Of a stretch of DNA of 64,000 bases, positions 1 to 8,554 are shown piece by piece; the first letter of the stretch is position 1; the number at the start of each line of letters is the position of its first letter. The notes under the pieces are model-generated. The model searched no databases. It saw only the letters and a program-made list of their open reading frames with translations, and was not told the origin of the DNA. Location of the stretch: contig CAMIFC010000004.1 of the NCBI GenBank assembly GCA_946220775.1, positions 62,001 through 126,000 on the forward strand, in the 5' to 3' direction. Origin of the DNA: an uncultured Corynebacterium sp. (GTDB taxonomy: Bacteria; Actinomycetota; Actinomycetes; Mycobacteriales; Mycobacteriaceae). Both the position numbers and the translations under genes were made by a program.

Positions 1-1
1 C

Positions 2-976
2 TACGATTCCTCGGGGCTGCTCAGCTACCGCGGCGATTTGGTTAACGGCCACGAATCCACAGAGGAAGCACGCGCGCACGATCCGTCGCGCATGGTTCGT
101 GCCTACGCGAACTCGTCAGCCGCGATGAACTTGGTGCGTGCCTTGACCAGTTCCGGCACCGCCGATCTGTACAAACTGCACGAATGGAACCGAGAGTTCG
201 TTGCGAACTCTCCGGCGGGCGCCCGCTACGAGGCACTGGCAGAGGAAATCGACCGCGGGCTGGAATTCATGAGCGCCTGCGGTGTGCAATCCTCCACGCT
301 GCACTCCGCTGACATTTACGCGTCGCACGAATCCCTCGTGCTCGACTACGAGCGCGGGATGTTGCGCCTCGCCGACGACGGCTCGGGCAACCAGGCGCTC
401 TACAACCTGTCTGCTCACCAGGTGTGGGTCGGGGAACGCACCCGCGGACTTGAGGACGCACACATTAGCTTCGCAGCGCTGATCGATAACCCAGTGGGCG
501 TGAAGATTGGTCCGACCACCACGCCGGAAGAAGCTGTGCAGTACGTCCACATGCTGGATCCAAACAACGAACCTGGCCGCCTGACATTGATCTCCCGCAT
601 GGGCTACGACAAGATCCGGGACGCGTTGCCACCTATCGTGGAGGCCGTCGAGGCCACCGGCCACAAGGTCATTTGGCAGGCTGACCCGATGCACGGCAAC
701 ACCTACACCAGCTCCAATGGCTACAAGACCCGCGACTTCGACCGAATCATCGACGAGGTTCAGGGATTCTTCGAGGTACACCGTGCCATCGGTTCACACC
801 CAGGTGGTGTGCACGTGGAGCTGACGGGCGACGACGTGACGGAGGTCGTTGGCGGTGGGCAGTCCATCACCGACGTGGACCTGCCGAAGCGCTACGACAC
901 GACCGTGGATCCGCGGATGAATACCCAGCAGTCGCTGGAGCTGGCATTCCTTGTGGCAGAGATGCTGCGGAACTAG
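2..976 (+). CDS. aroG: Class II 3-deoxy-7-phosphoheptulonate (DAHP) synthase, 5'-truncated by window edge
   Basis: Condenses phosphoenolpyruvate with erythrose 4-phosphate, the first step of the shikimate pathway, in the cytosol. The reading frame is open from base 2, so the TTG at 38 is an internal codon and the N-terminal part lies outside the window. The remaining 324 codons match the plant-type (class II) family, which is about 460 residues long. Metal-site motifs of this family are present: the His of DPMHGNT, the Glu of HVELTGDD and the Asp of TVDPRMN, followed by NTQQSLELAF near the end. The gene converges on pknL. The same aroG-pknL neighbourhood is typical of corynebacteria and mycobacteria. 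The family call is secure; the symbol follows corynebacterial usage. Confidence 0.93.
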   Translation, partial: YDSSGLLSYRGDLVNGHESTEEARAHDPSRMVRAYANSSAAMNLVRALTSSGTADLYKLHEWNREFVANSPAGARYEALAEEIDRGLEFMSACGVQSSTLHSADIYASHESLVLDYERGMLRLADDGSGNQALYNLSAHQVWVGERTRGLEDAHISFAALIDNPVGVKIGPTTTPEEAVQYVHMLDPNNEPGRLTLISRMGYDKIRDALPPIVEAVEATGHKVIWQADPMHGNTYTSSNGYKTRDFDRIIDEVQGFFEVHRAIGSHPGGVHVELTGDDVTEVVGGGQSITDVDLPKRYDTTVDPRMNTQQSLELAFLVAEMLRN

Positions 977-987
977 GCAGCGCGCAT

Positions 988-1045
988 CTGGCGGAGGGTT
1001 AGCACTGCCGGGGCATCACCCCCGCGGTGCCCAGCGCCCCGCCAG
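988..1045. terminator. Possible bidirectional hairpin between aroG and pknL
   Basis: The arms CTGGCGG (988-994) and CCGCCAG (1039-1045) are inverted copies. The sequence between them is GC-rich and can fold further (GGGCA with TGCCC). It sits in the 74-bp gap where the two genes converge, so it could end transcription from both sides. There is no U-tract on either side, so this is a weak call. Confidence 0.3.
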
Positions 1046-1050
1046 CCTAA

Positions 1051-3387
1051 TTACAGCGTCGATAGGGTGATCGTGTCGCCCTTCGACGCTTTCTTTCCGA
1101 GCCCTGGTCGCTGGCTCCAGACTAAGCCGTTCTTCGGCCCAGAAATCGTGACGTTGAAACCTGCGTCCTCGAGCTTTTCCTTCGCCTTCTTGCCCCTCAT
1201 CCCGAACACCGAAGGCACGGAGATGGAGTTCGACACCCGGATTGCTACGTGCGTATCCTTCGACGGGTCGACCAGCGTGTCAGCGCTTGGGCTTTGTCTT
1301 GCGACATTGCCGCCATTAACCGAGTCATCGGCGATCTCATCACCAACCACCGGATCCAATCCGACGTCTCGAAGCATCTGCTTTGCCTCTGCTTCAGAGG
1401 CGCCAGTCACGTCTGGAACCTTGATTGCGTTATTAACAATCAGCTCAACTTCAGAGCCACTCGGTACGGTTTTCCCGGATTTCGGATTCGTCTCCAAAGC
1501 CGCACCGGGGTCGAAGGACCTGCTGAACTTCTTGGTGATCTTCCCGATCTTTAGGCCTGCTGCCTCGAGCGTTGACTTGGCGGTTTCCGTCTTTTGCCCT
1601 TCAACGCCAGGCACCGTCACCGGACGAGGCCCCTTAGAGACGTGGATCGTCACACTGCTTTTCGTATCGACGGCAGTGCCAGCAGCAGGGGAGAGCTCCG
1701 CAATCGTGCCTTTCTTGGCGGTATCGGAATACACTTCATCGCCCACAACCCCCTTGAGTGTGCGCGAAGTGAGCTTAGTGATGTAGGAATCGAGCGAGTC
1801 GGTGCTACCAGGCTCCGGGATGATGGGGCGACCCAAGCTCACGAGCACCGAGACCTGGCTACCTTTCGGTGCTCGTTGGCCAAAAGGGGGATCTGTCCCT
1901 ATCACCTTTTGGGCCGGTTCTGAGTTGGAATACTCCTCTGAGATATCGGACATGAATCCGGCGTCCTCGACTTCCACGAGGGCCGCGTTCCGATCCATGC
2001 CAACGACCGACGGAATCTCGCCGTATCGGCCACTGGTGAGCCACCAGCCACCCAGAGCGATGCCAACCACCAGTGCCACGATCAGCAGAACCCACATCAC
2101 CGTGGCAACGGGAGAGCGGTTGCTCAGTCGCTTCGGAGATGGTCGTGGCGTCTTTCGAGGCACCGGTTCAGGAGTCGATGGCTGCTGTGGTGCCGGGTGG
2201 TTTTGTTGGGACGCCATTGCCGGGGCTGGAACCGGCGCATGAGGCCCCGGACCATACTGGTCCGGTGGATAGGGTTCCGCGGGTGCTGGATCCTGGTACT
2301 GAGTTACTGCCGTTTGATGATCAGCCGGGTACTGGCGAGCCGCACGTTGTTCAGGTGTGAGATCGCCGTGGGGGTAAACAGCGGTGGCGTCCGGTTGATC
2401 GGTGCCCATGGGAGGAATGGAGACGGCGCGGGTGGACATTGACTCGTCGTCCCAGGAGCGCCGACCAGAGAACGTCGACCCATCGAGCGCGCGCTTCACT
2501 GCAGAGTCCGCGGGAGCCGGTACCCGGAACGGTGGCAAGTCCAAGGCGGCCGAGGTGTCGCGTACGGCAGCGAGGAACTCTGCACCATCGGCGAACCGGT
2601 CAGCCGGGTCGCGCTGGCAGGCGGTGAGGATCAAGTCGTCGATCTCCGGGGGCACTCCACCGATCTTGCTGGATGGGTGTGGCACGTCCTGGGAGAGGCG
2701 GGCCAGCGCCGTATCCACATGGGAATCAGCTTTGAAAGGAGTAGCACCGGTGATCAGTTCGAACAGCAAGATGCCTGCGGAATACACATCACTGGCCACT
2801 CCGAGGTGTTGGCCTTGCACTTGCTCGGGGGAGAGGTAGCCAACGGTGCCGATGACCTGTCCGGAGGCGGAGGTCGGTGCCCCAGCTTCCGGCTCGGTGG
2901 TCACCGCGCGAACCAGACCGAAGTCTGCCAGCTTGACCTCGTGGTTTTCGCTGATCAGCACGTTGTCAGGCTTCAAATCGCGGTGGATCATGCCCGTGGC
3001 ATGAGCGATGGACAGGGCGGTGAGCACCGGCTCCATCACCGACAACGCGGCATGCGGCGGCATCGGACCGCGCTCACGGAGCAGCTCCCGCAAGGATCCG
3101 CCGTCGACCAGTTCCATCACGAGGAACACAAATTCGCCATCTTCGCCCTGGTCAAAAACATTAACCAGCGACGGATGGTTCAGCTTCGCCACCGCGCGAG
3201 CTTCACGTTCGAAGCGGGCACGGAATGTCGGGTCTTTGGCCAGTGCAGGGTCCATGACTTTGATCGCCACTTCACGGTCGAGTCGAGTATCGACTGCGTG
3301 GTAGACCGTCGACATGCCACCCCGGGCGATTTGGGCGCCGAGGTGGTAGCGGTTGTCGAGGTAACTTCCCGGTTGCAGATCAAACAC
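1051..3387 (-). CDS. pknL: Transmembrane Ser/Thr protein kinase PknL with five PASTA repeats
   Basis: Eukaryotic-type kinase that phosphorylates cytosolic targets and senses the outside through PASTA domains, which in this family bind peptidoglycan fragments or lipid II. The kinase domain is at about residues 13-275, with the glycine-rich loop at 20-28, Lys43 (AIKV), HRDLKPDN at 135-142, DFG at 155-157 and SPEQ in the activation segment. A Pro/Gln-rich juxtamembrane linker (about 285-425) leads to one membrane helix (427-450). Five PASTA-like repeats follow and end at the C-terminus. The GTG start at 3387 directly precedes the kinase domain. It is divergent from an Rv2175c-type gene, whose mycobacterial homologue is a PknL substrate. 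M. tuberculosis PknL lacks PASTA domains, so this is the corynebacterial form. Confidence 0.95.
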   Translation of the reverse strand: MFDLQPGSYLDNRYHLGAQIARGGMSTVYHAVDTRLDREVAIKVMDPALAKDPTFRARFEREARAVAKLNHPSLVNVFDQGEDGEFVFLVMELVDGGSLRELLRERGPMPPHAALSVMEPVLTALSIAHATGMIHRDLKPDNVLISENHEVKLADFGLVRAVTTEPEAGAPTSASGQVIGTVGYLSPEQVQGQHLGVASDVYSAGILLFELITGATPFKADSHVDTALARLSQDVPHPSSKIGGVPPEIDDLILTACQRDPADRFADGAEFLAAVRDTSAALDLPPFRVPAPADSAVKRALDGSTFSGRRSWDDESMSTRAVSIPPMGTDQPDATAVYPHGDLTPEQRAARQYPADHQTAVTQYQDPAPAEPYPPDQYGPGPHAPVPAPAMASQQNHPAPQQPSTPEPVPRKTPRPSPKRLSNRSPVATVMWVLLIVALVVGIALGGWWLTSGRYGEIPSVVGMDRNAALVEVEDAGFMSDISEEYSNSEPAQKVIGTDPPFGQRAPKGSQVSVLVSLGRPIIPEPGSTDSLDSYITKLTSRTLKGVVGDEVYSDTAKKGTIAELSPAAGTAVDTKSSVTIHVSKGPRPVTVPGVEGQKTETAKSTLEAAGLKIGKITKKFSRSFDPGAALETNPKSGKTVPSGSEVELIVNNAIKVPDVTGASEAEAKQMLRDVGLDPVVGDEIADDSVNGGNVARQSPSADTLVDPSKDTHVAIRVSNSISVPSVFGMRGKKAKEKLEDAGFNVTISGPKNGLVWSQRPGLGKKASKGDTITLSTL

Positions 3388-3414
3388 GAATCGAAGTCAT
3401 TCCTTAATCACGGG

Positions 3415-3458
3415 CGAGATTATAGATCGAATCTATATTGCCATAGATGCATTAGACT
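3415..3458. promoter_or_regulatory. Divergent pknL / Rv2175c-like promoter region with a perfect palindrome
   Basis: A perfect inverted repeat, TATAGAT-CGA-ATCTATA, lies at 3421-3437, and a third ATAGAT is at 3443-3448. The left arm overlaps a consensus -10 on the minus strand (TATAAT, 3424-3419), placed to start pknL transcription about 25 nt before its GTG. On the plus strand TAGACT (3453-3458) lies 8 nt before the ATG at 3467, which suggests a nearly leaderless transcript. The palindrome could be the operator of a regulator acting on both genes; which regulator is unknown. Confidence 0.5.
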
Positions 3459-3466
3459 GCACCTGT

Positions 3467-3895
3467 ATGAGTAACCAAGATGATGCGAAGAAGTCTCGTT
3501 CCGATCGGGGACGAGTGAAGGATGGCGTCCTACAGGAGGCCGTTGATGGTGTGCCGGCGGGCGAGCCACTGCTGACGATCCGCGCCGCCGCTGAGTCCAT
3601 GGGCGTGGTCGAAAGCCGTGCCCTCGACTTGCTGAATAACCGTACGTTGCTGGACGTCAAGGTCGACGGCGTTCGTTACGTTCCCGCGCGGTTTTTCAAC
3701 GAGGATGATGGGGACGTCAACCGGTTCCTCCCTGGGGTGATTGCCCTTTTGCTGGACGGTGGTTATCGGCCGGAGAAAATCTTCGAGTTCCTCTTTACCG
3801 CAGATGATTCTCTGCCGGGACGACCGGTTGATGCGCTGCATGGCCACTTGGCGCGAGAGGTGCGTCGACGCGCGCAGGCGATGGCGCTGTTTTAG
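3467..3895 (+). CDS. Rv2175c-type DNA-binding regulatory protein
   Basis: A 142-residue protein of the family typified by M. tuberculosis Rv2175c, a winged-helix DNA-binding protein phosphorylated by PknL. An N-terminal basic, Ser-rich tail precedes a helix-turn-helix-like segment (about 35-70, TIRAAAESMGVVESRALDLL). A compact C-terminal part carries the family features PGVIALLLDGGY and FLFTADDSLPGRPVDAL. Divergence from pknL across 79 bp supports a kinase-substrate pair. The ATG at 3467 is preceded by a -10-like hexamer rather than a clear ribosome binding site. The last 101 bp overlap the end of mptA on the other strand. The regulon is not known. Confidence 0.8.
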   Translation: MSNQDDAKKSRSDRGRVKDGVLQEAVDGVPAGEPLLTIRAAAESMGVVESRALDLLNNRTLLDVKVDGVRYVPARFFNEDDGDVNRFLPGVIALLLDGGYRPEKIFEFLFTADDSLPGRPVDALHGHLAREVRRRAQAMALF

Positions 3896-5468
3896 CACCG
3901 TGGCCTGACCGGCTGGAGTCTGGCTGGCCAGTACGCTGCGCTCCAGCTTCCGTGACCCAGTCGTCAGCCTCACCGGGTTTCATGCCTGGCGCGAAACCCA
4001 ACGTGGCGCGCAGGACGAACCACTGAACCACGCCGATGAGCAGCACCCACCACAGTTCGTACAGACGGTTGTTGCCACCACCGTCGAACATGAAGCACAT
4101 GGTGGCCGATAGCCAGGCAATGGCGAAGATCGCCCGCCGGTTTCGGACACACGCCCCAACGAGAACCAGGGGAGCAACGTAGTACCAGGGCAAAGTGACT
4201 GCGTTGAATACACAGGTGACCGCGTAGCCGACGGTCGCCCCAAGGATGGCTCGCTGAGGATCGTGGCGGAACAACCACCACACGATGACGAGTCCCAGCA
4301 TCATGGCGACCATCGACCATGGTCGGACTAGGCCCACGATGACGTTGAACGTAATGTCGTCATCAATCTGAGAAATGAATGGCTCCAGCGTGCTGGCAAT
4401 GAAGCTGGGGAGGGCGAGGGGGTTGATGACCTTCGTGTTGCCGGACATCGCCTGAATCCAGCCCCACGTTTGCCCGGAGCCCCAGGTGATCGCGAACATC
4501 ACGGCAACGACCGTCGCCACGGAGACCAACCCAGTCCAGATCAATGTGCCGAACCGGCGCCAGGAGTCCTTCCACCAGGAATCCTCGGAAGGGCCAGCGA
4601 TCTGGTACACCACAATCCAGACCAAGAACGGCAGTGCGATGGCGGCAGTGGCCTTCAACGCCACACCCACAGCAACCAGTGCGGAACCTGCCAACAAACC
4701 AGCTACCGGGCGCATCCGCAGCGAGGTCAGCAACCCAACAACCACCAGCGCCATCATCATGGATTCGGTGTGCAGCCCGCCGATAAGGTGAATGACCACC
4801 AACGGGTTGGTAACCCCCAGCCACACGGCAACGCTTGGTCGTACATCGAATTGTTTCGCAAGCTGGGATACTGCCCAGACCAACACAGCGAACGCCACGA
4901 CCGTGAGGACCTTGAACGCCACCAAGCCCGCTGTGATGTTGTCACCGGTGATCGAGGTGATCGCTTTACCTAGCCACAGGTGGGCAGGACCGTACGGGGT
5001 CGTGGTGTTGCGCCAGTCGGCCGATACCTCAAATAGCAGCGGCCCAGGGTTTGCCGCTGCACCGACCCGGTAAGCATCAAGTCCGTCGCGAGCCAGGGTT
5101 CCCTGCATCAGGTAGGAGTAAATATCCCGGCTCATCAACGGCGCACTAAAAATGAGCGGCCCAATCCAGGCCAACCACATCTTTCGTGTGAGCTGGTAGC
5201 CCCGCCGCAGAATAAAGCCACCGGCAACTACCCAACTCAGTACGAGCAGTGCCAGGGCGATCCACAGCAGCACCGCGAAGATCCCGGACATGTGCCCGAA
5301 AGTCAGGGAGGACAATCCCAAGACTTGCATCACACCACCGCGATGGCGGGTCGCACCCACGGCAAAAGAACACAGCGTCAATAGGATGGAACCGACCAAG
5401 CCCATGCGCCACGCCTGCTCCCAGGTACGGGAGCGCAGCCACGTGTTCGCGGTTGCAAGGACTACCAC
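3795..5468 (-). CDS. mptA: Alpha-(1->6)-mannopyranosyltransferase MptA (GT-C membrane enzyme)
   Basis: Polyprenyl-phosphomannose-dependent mannosyltransferase that extends the alpha-1,6-mannan backbone of lipomannan and lipoarabinomannan, acting on the outer face of the membrane. The 557-residue protein has about a dozen hydrophobic helices. The GT-C-type acidic motif is in the first large loop (SRDIYSYLMQGTLARDG), followed by TPYGPAHLW. It sits beside the Rv2175c-like gene and idsA, as in other corynebacteria. The GTG start at 5468 overlaps the stop of the upstream desaturase gene by 7 bp, implying co-transcription. The C-terminal tail of about 70 residues is Pro/Ala/Ser-rich, and part of it is encoded opposite the 3' end of the convergent gene. 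That makes the true C-terminus worth checking. Confidence 0.88.
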   Translation of the reverse strand: MVVLATANTWLRSRTWEQAWRMGLVGSILLTLCSFAVGATRHRGGVMQVLGLSSLTFGHMSGIFAVLLWIALALLVLSWVVAGGFILRRGYQLTRKMWLAWIGPLIFSAPLMSRDIYSYLMQGTLARDGLDAYRVGAAANPGPLLFEVSADWRNTTTPYGPAHLWLGKAITSITGDNITAGLVAFKVLTVVAFAVLVWAVSQLAKQFDVRPSVAVWLGVTNPLVVIHLIGGLHTESMMMALVVVGLLTSLRMRPVAGLLAGSALVAVGVALKATAAIALPFLVWIVVYQIAGPSEDSWWKDSWRRFGTLIWTGLVSVATVVAVMFAITWGSGQTWGWIQAMSGNTKVINPLALPSFIASTLEPFISQIDDDITFNVIVGLVRPWSMVAMMLGLVIVWWLFRHDPQRAILGATVGYAVTCVFNAVTLPWYYVAPLVLVGACVRNRRAIFAIAWLSATMCFMFDGGGNNRLYELWWVLLIGVVQWFVLRATLGFAPGMKPGEADDWVTEAGAQRTGQPDSSRSGHGAKTAPSPARVDAPLAPSGHAAHQPVVPAENHLR

Positions 5469-7144
5469 AGCGAACCACCACCGAGGATGCGTCGAGCAGC
5501 CAAGCCGCCAGATAACACGGTGGTCGGCACACCCACGCCAGGTGTCGTGCTGGACCCGGCGAGGACCACATTATTCAGCCCAGCCACCGGATAGTTCGCT
5601 GGCCGGAACGGGCCGGTTTGTCCGACCGTGTGTGCCAACGCAAAGGGGGAGCCCGCCCCGTGACCCTGCTGAGCCCAATCCGCGGGCGTGTCCACTCGGC
5701 CGATCGCAAGAGACTCAGCAATCCTCTGAAAACCGCGCTGCTCCAACACACCAAGGAGTTCCCACACATACGCCTGCCCCATTGAGGCCCAGTCTGCCGG
5801 GAACGCAGCCAAGTTCGGCGTGGGCGCGAGCACACTAATCGGTTCGTAAAGCTTCCCATCCGCACCAGTGAAGCGGCGTTCCGGAGCACTCACCGCCGGC
5901 CGGGTGATCAGCAGAGATGGGTCGCTCATCAGCTTGCCTTTGCCACGGCGGGCGGTGATTTCCTTAAACGTCTTGTCCCATTTCTTCCCGAAGCTGATGG
6001 TGTGATGCTGTGCAGCCACCCCGGTGTCTGCCCATTGCTGAGCCACATCCACCGGAACCGTTCCGTGCACGACAACGGCCGATGGGCTCCACACCGGATT
6101 ACTTCCCGCCGTGGAGCGCCGCGTTCCGATCAGCTGATCAACCACGGGCAGGTCCGGCGTCGCGATGATGGCATCCGCAGCGATATTCTCCCCATTTTCC
6201 AGCAGGACGCCAACTGCTCGATCATAAACAGCCTTGATGGACTTGACCGGGGTATTGGTATGGATGGTGCCACCAGCTTGGGTGAAAGCTTTCGCGAGTG
6301 CGTCGGGCATGTCTCCCATGCCGAATTGTGGGTAGTACACCCCCATGGAGGTATCCATGTGGGAAATCAGGCCATACACTGCGCGGGCCTTCCGAGGCGG
6401 AACCCCTGCGTAGAGGGCTTGGAAGGAAAACACGCGCGCAAGTTCATCGTCGTGGAGGTTCCGCTGCACGCGTCGCCCCAGGCTGCCGAATCCGCCGAGT
6501 TCCACGAGGTCAACCATGTCATTAGCCGCCGAGGGGGTGGATAGCGTGTCGAGGGCGGAATCGAAGTCCGCGGCCATGAAGTTTTCAAAAGCCGCACTGA
6601 ACATCCGCTGGATCCAGGATCGGTGTGTGCGATAGCCGGACACGATCTGGGCAGCGTGATTCTTTCCGTATTTCTCTGTGGCGAATCGTGAGACTTCGTG
6701 AGCCATCGTGTCGGCGTCCGAAAAGACATCGAGGTGGCGTCCGGAAGAAAAACTGGCGTGGTAGGCGGGGGAGAGTCGCTGAGGGGCCCAACCCACGGCC
6801 TCCGGGGACGTGCCGAGTGCATATAGCGCACTATCGACCAACCCCGGCATCGTGAGCACGGTTGCGCCGGTGTCGGCGAAAAACTCACCGTGTTCGGAGG
6901 TCAACCGTTCCGTCCGGCAGCGTCCACCGACCTCTGATTCGGACTCCACCACCGTGACGTCCAGCCCCGCAGCGCGCAGTCGGCACGCCGCGGACAGTCC
7001 GGCAAGTCCAGCACCGATGACTACAACGTGCTTAATGTCGCCGGGTACCCAATCCCTTGTCACGGGGCGGGTCATGGGAACGACCATTCGGCGGATCGCG
7101 TTGATGACTTGCCGGGGTCGGGGGATCGCGGGAATTAACGGCAT
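5462..7144 (-). CDS. Phytoene desaturase-like (CrtI family) FAD-dependent oxidoreductase
   Basis: A 560-residue flavoprotein of the CrtI/carotenoid desaturase family. It has an N-terminal Rossmann fold with GAGLAG at 44-49 and an acidic end of the second strand (VVES). GGRCRTE follows, and near the C-terminus PGVGVPTTVLSGGLAA is the FAD-binding signature typical of CrtI proteins. The ATG at 7144 is preferred: GGAGG lies 10 nt upstream and the start falls 4 nt after the idsA stop. An upstream ATG at 7180 would overlap idsA by 32 bp. The neighbouring prenyl diphosphate synthase could supply C20 precursor, but no phytoene synthase is in the window, so the substrate is uncertain. In C. glutamicum, from memory, idsA and mptA are adjacent without this gene. 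Confidence 0.8.
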   Translation of the reverse strand: MPLIPAIPRPRQVINAIRRMVVPMTRPVTRDWVPGDIKHVVVIGAGLAGLSAACRLRAAGLDVTVVESESEVGGRCRTERLTSEHGEFFADTGATVLTMPGLVDSALYALGTSPEAVGWAPQRLSPAYHASFSSGRHLDVFSDADTMAHEVSRFATEKYGKNHAAQIVSGYRTHRSWIQRMFSAAFENFMAADFDSALDTLSTPSAANDMVDLVELGGFGSLGRRVQRNLHDDELARVFSFQALYAGVPPRKARAVYGLISHMDTSMGVYYPQFGMGDMPDALAKAFTQAGGTIHTNTPVKSIKAVYDRAVGVLLENGENIAADAIIATPDLPVVDQLIGTRRSTAGSNPVWSPSAVVVHGTVPVDVAQQWADTGVAAQHHTISFGKKWDKTFKEITARRGKGKLMSDPSLLITRPAVSAPERRFTGADGKLYEPISVLAPTPNLAAFPADWASMGQAYVWELLGVLEQRGFQRIAESLAIGRVDTPADWAQQGHGAGSPFALAHTVGQTGPFRPANYPVAGLNNVVLAGSSTTPGVGVPTTVLSGGLAARRILGGGSLW

Positions 7145-7148
7145 CGTT

Positions 7149-8366
7149 CTAGAACCTCCGCTCACTGAGCGCGCGGGCATAGGTCACGAGCTCGTCCCGA
7201 ATGTCCGCACCTAACCAGGAGTTTTCCACCATCGAGATCGCACGATCCGAAAAGTCCGTGATTTGGTTTTCAACATAGGACGCCGCTCCGGTCACACGAA
7301 TGATCTCCCGCATCCTGTCGATATCGGTGGCTGAGTGCTCCGCACCAGATTTCCGAGGGCCGAGCAGAGAACGCAGCTCCGCGATGTCTGCTGCGTGGCC
7401 ATCTTCAGCAGCGAGAGCGCGGTTGATCAAAGCGGTGCGCTTGCCCGTACGCAGGTCATCGCCAGACGGCTTGCCCGTGACAGCCGGATCGCCGAAGACT
7501 CCCAGCTGATCATCGCGCAGCTGAAACGCTGCTCCGACGAGCTGCCCATACTCCAGGAGCAAATCGACCGTGGCTTGATCGGCGCCAGCCATCGCCGCGC
7601 CGATATGCAATGGTCGCGAGACGGTATAACTGGCTGTCTTGAAGCGAATCACCTTCATCGCGTCCGAGATCGCCTCACTGCCGTTGTTTTCCATCGTGAT
7701 ATCCAACTGCTGGCCAGCGATCACTTCAGTCCGCATGGCCCGCCAGGGCGCGTGCACCCGGCACAGAATCATGGGGTCGATTTCATCCAACCCAGCTCCG
7801 TTTAGCAAGTCATCAGCCCAGCTCAGCGCCAGGTCGCCCGTCAATATCGACTGGCTCACCCCATAGTGTTCCGAGGAACCAATCCACCCGCTATCCCGGT
7901 GGCGAGCTTCGAAAATGCGATGAACGGTGGGCTGGCCGCGCCGGGTATCAGACTGGTCAATGATGTCATCGTGAATCAGCGCGCAGGCCTGCACAAACTC
8001 CAAGGCTGCCAATGCGCTGATGACCCGCTTGGCAGCGCGGTCATCAGCGAGGGAGGAGGCCTGCCCAGTCGGCTGCTCCCGGTTAGAAGCCGAAAGACCA
8101 GCGCGGAACCCTGCCCACGCAAAGGTGGGGCGGACCCGCTTGCCGCCATTAATCACGAAGTTCCGGAGTACGCTCATGGCTTCCTTGAACTCAGGAGCAA
8201 TGTCGGCGAACTCCGCTGCCGAATGGTCGAAGTAAGCCTCCAACACCTCATTGATGGCTGCAGGAACATCATCAAGGGCGGAATCGATCGTCCAATGATC
8301 TAATAGTGGCGCGGATGGCGTCCGAAAAAACGAAGAGCCGAGCACAGGAACGGGGCCACCTTTCAC
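7149..8366 (-). CDS. idsA: Polyprenyl (geranylgeranyl) diphosphate synthase
   Basis: Trans-prenyl diphosphate synthase that adds isopentenyl units to allylic diphosphates, giving precursors for carotenoids, menaquinone and polyprenyl phosphates. The 405-residue protein has GGKRVRP (74-80), the first Asp-rich motif DDIID (133-137) followed by TRRGQP, and the second motif in LRDDQLGVFGD. The residues before DDIID are small and hydrophobic, which fits a C20-type product, but chain length cannot be fixed by eye. The GTG at 8366 is the longest start. An internal GTG at 8345, preceded by AAAGGTGG, is an alternative that removes seven residues. The gene leads an idsA-desaturase-mptA operon divergent from metF, matching C. 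glutamicum idsA in position. Confidence 0.85.
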   Translation of the reverse strand: MKGGPVPVLGSSFFRTPSAPLLDHWTIDSALDDVPAAINEVLEAYFDHSAAEFADIAPEFKEAMSVLRNFVINGGKRVRPTFAWAGFRAGLSASNREQPTGQASSLADDRAAKRVISALAALEFVQACALIHDDIIDQSDTRRGQPTVHRIFEARHRDSGWIGSSEHYGVSQSILTGDLALSWADDLLNGAGLDEIDPMILCRVHAPWRAMRTEVIAGQQLDITMENNGSEAISDAMKVIRFKTASYTVSRPLHIGAAMAGADQATVDLLLEYGQLVGAAFQLRDDQLGVFGDPAVTGKPSGDDLRTGKRTALINRALAAEDGHAADIAELRSLLGPRKSGAEHSATDIDRMREIIRVTGAASYVENQITDFSDRAISMVENSWLGADIRDELVTYARALSERRF

Positions 8367-8515
8367 GGAGAGGTCGCCGAACGGACCTCCCTATAGACAA
8401 CAATCAAAAAGCTGCTGAGCCTAGTCTATGTTCTCTGACAGGTACCGAAGAAGTAGGTACTCAAACGCGCTGCCGTTCGCCCGCGATGGGAGGGGAGCGG
8501 CAGACCTAGAGCTGG

Positions 8516-8546
8516 TTGCAAACTAGACAGAGATGTCTACTAAGAT
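8516..8546 (+). promoter_or_regulatory. metF promoter candidate
   Basis: TTGCAA at 8516-8521 is a good -35. TACTAA (8538-8543, spacer 16) or TAAGAT (8541-8546, spacer 19) can be the -10. The ATG at 8555 begins 8 nt after TAAGAT, so the mRNA would have almost no leader. This also argues against the longer in-frame TTG start at 8516, which is the -35 itself. Confidence 0.5.
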
Positions 8547-8554
8547 CATCAAGC

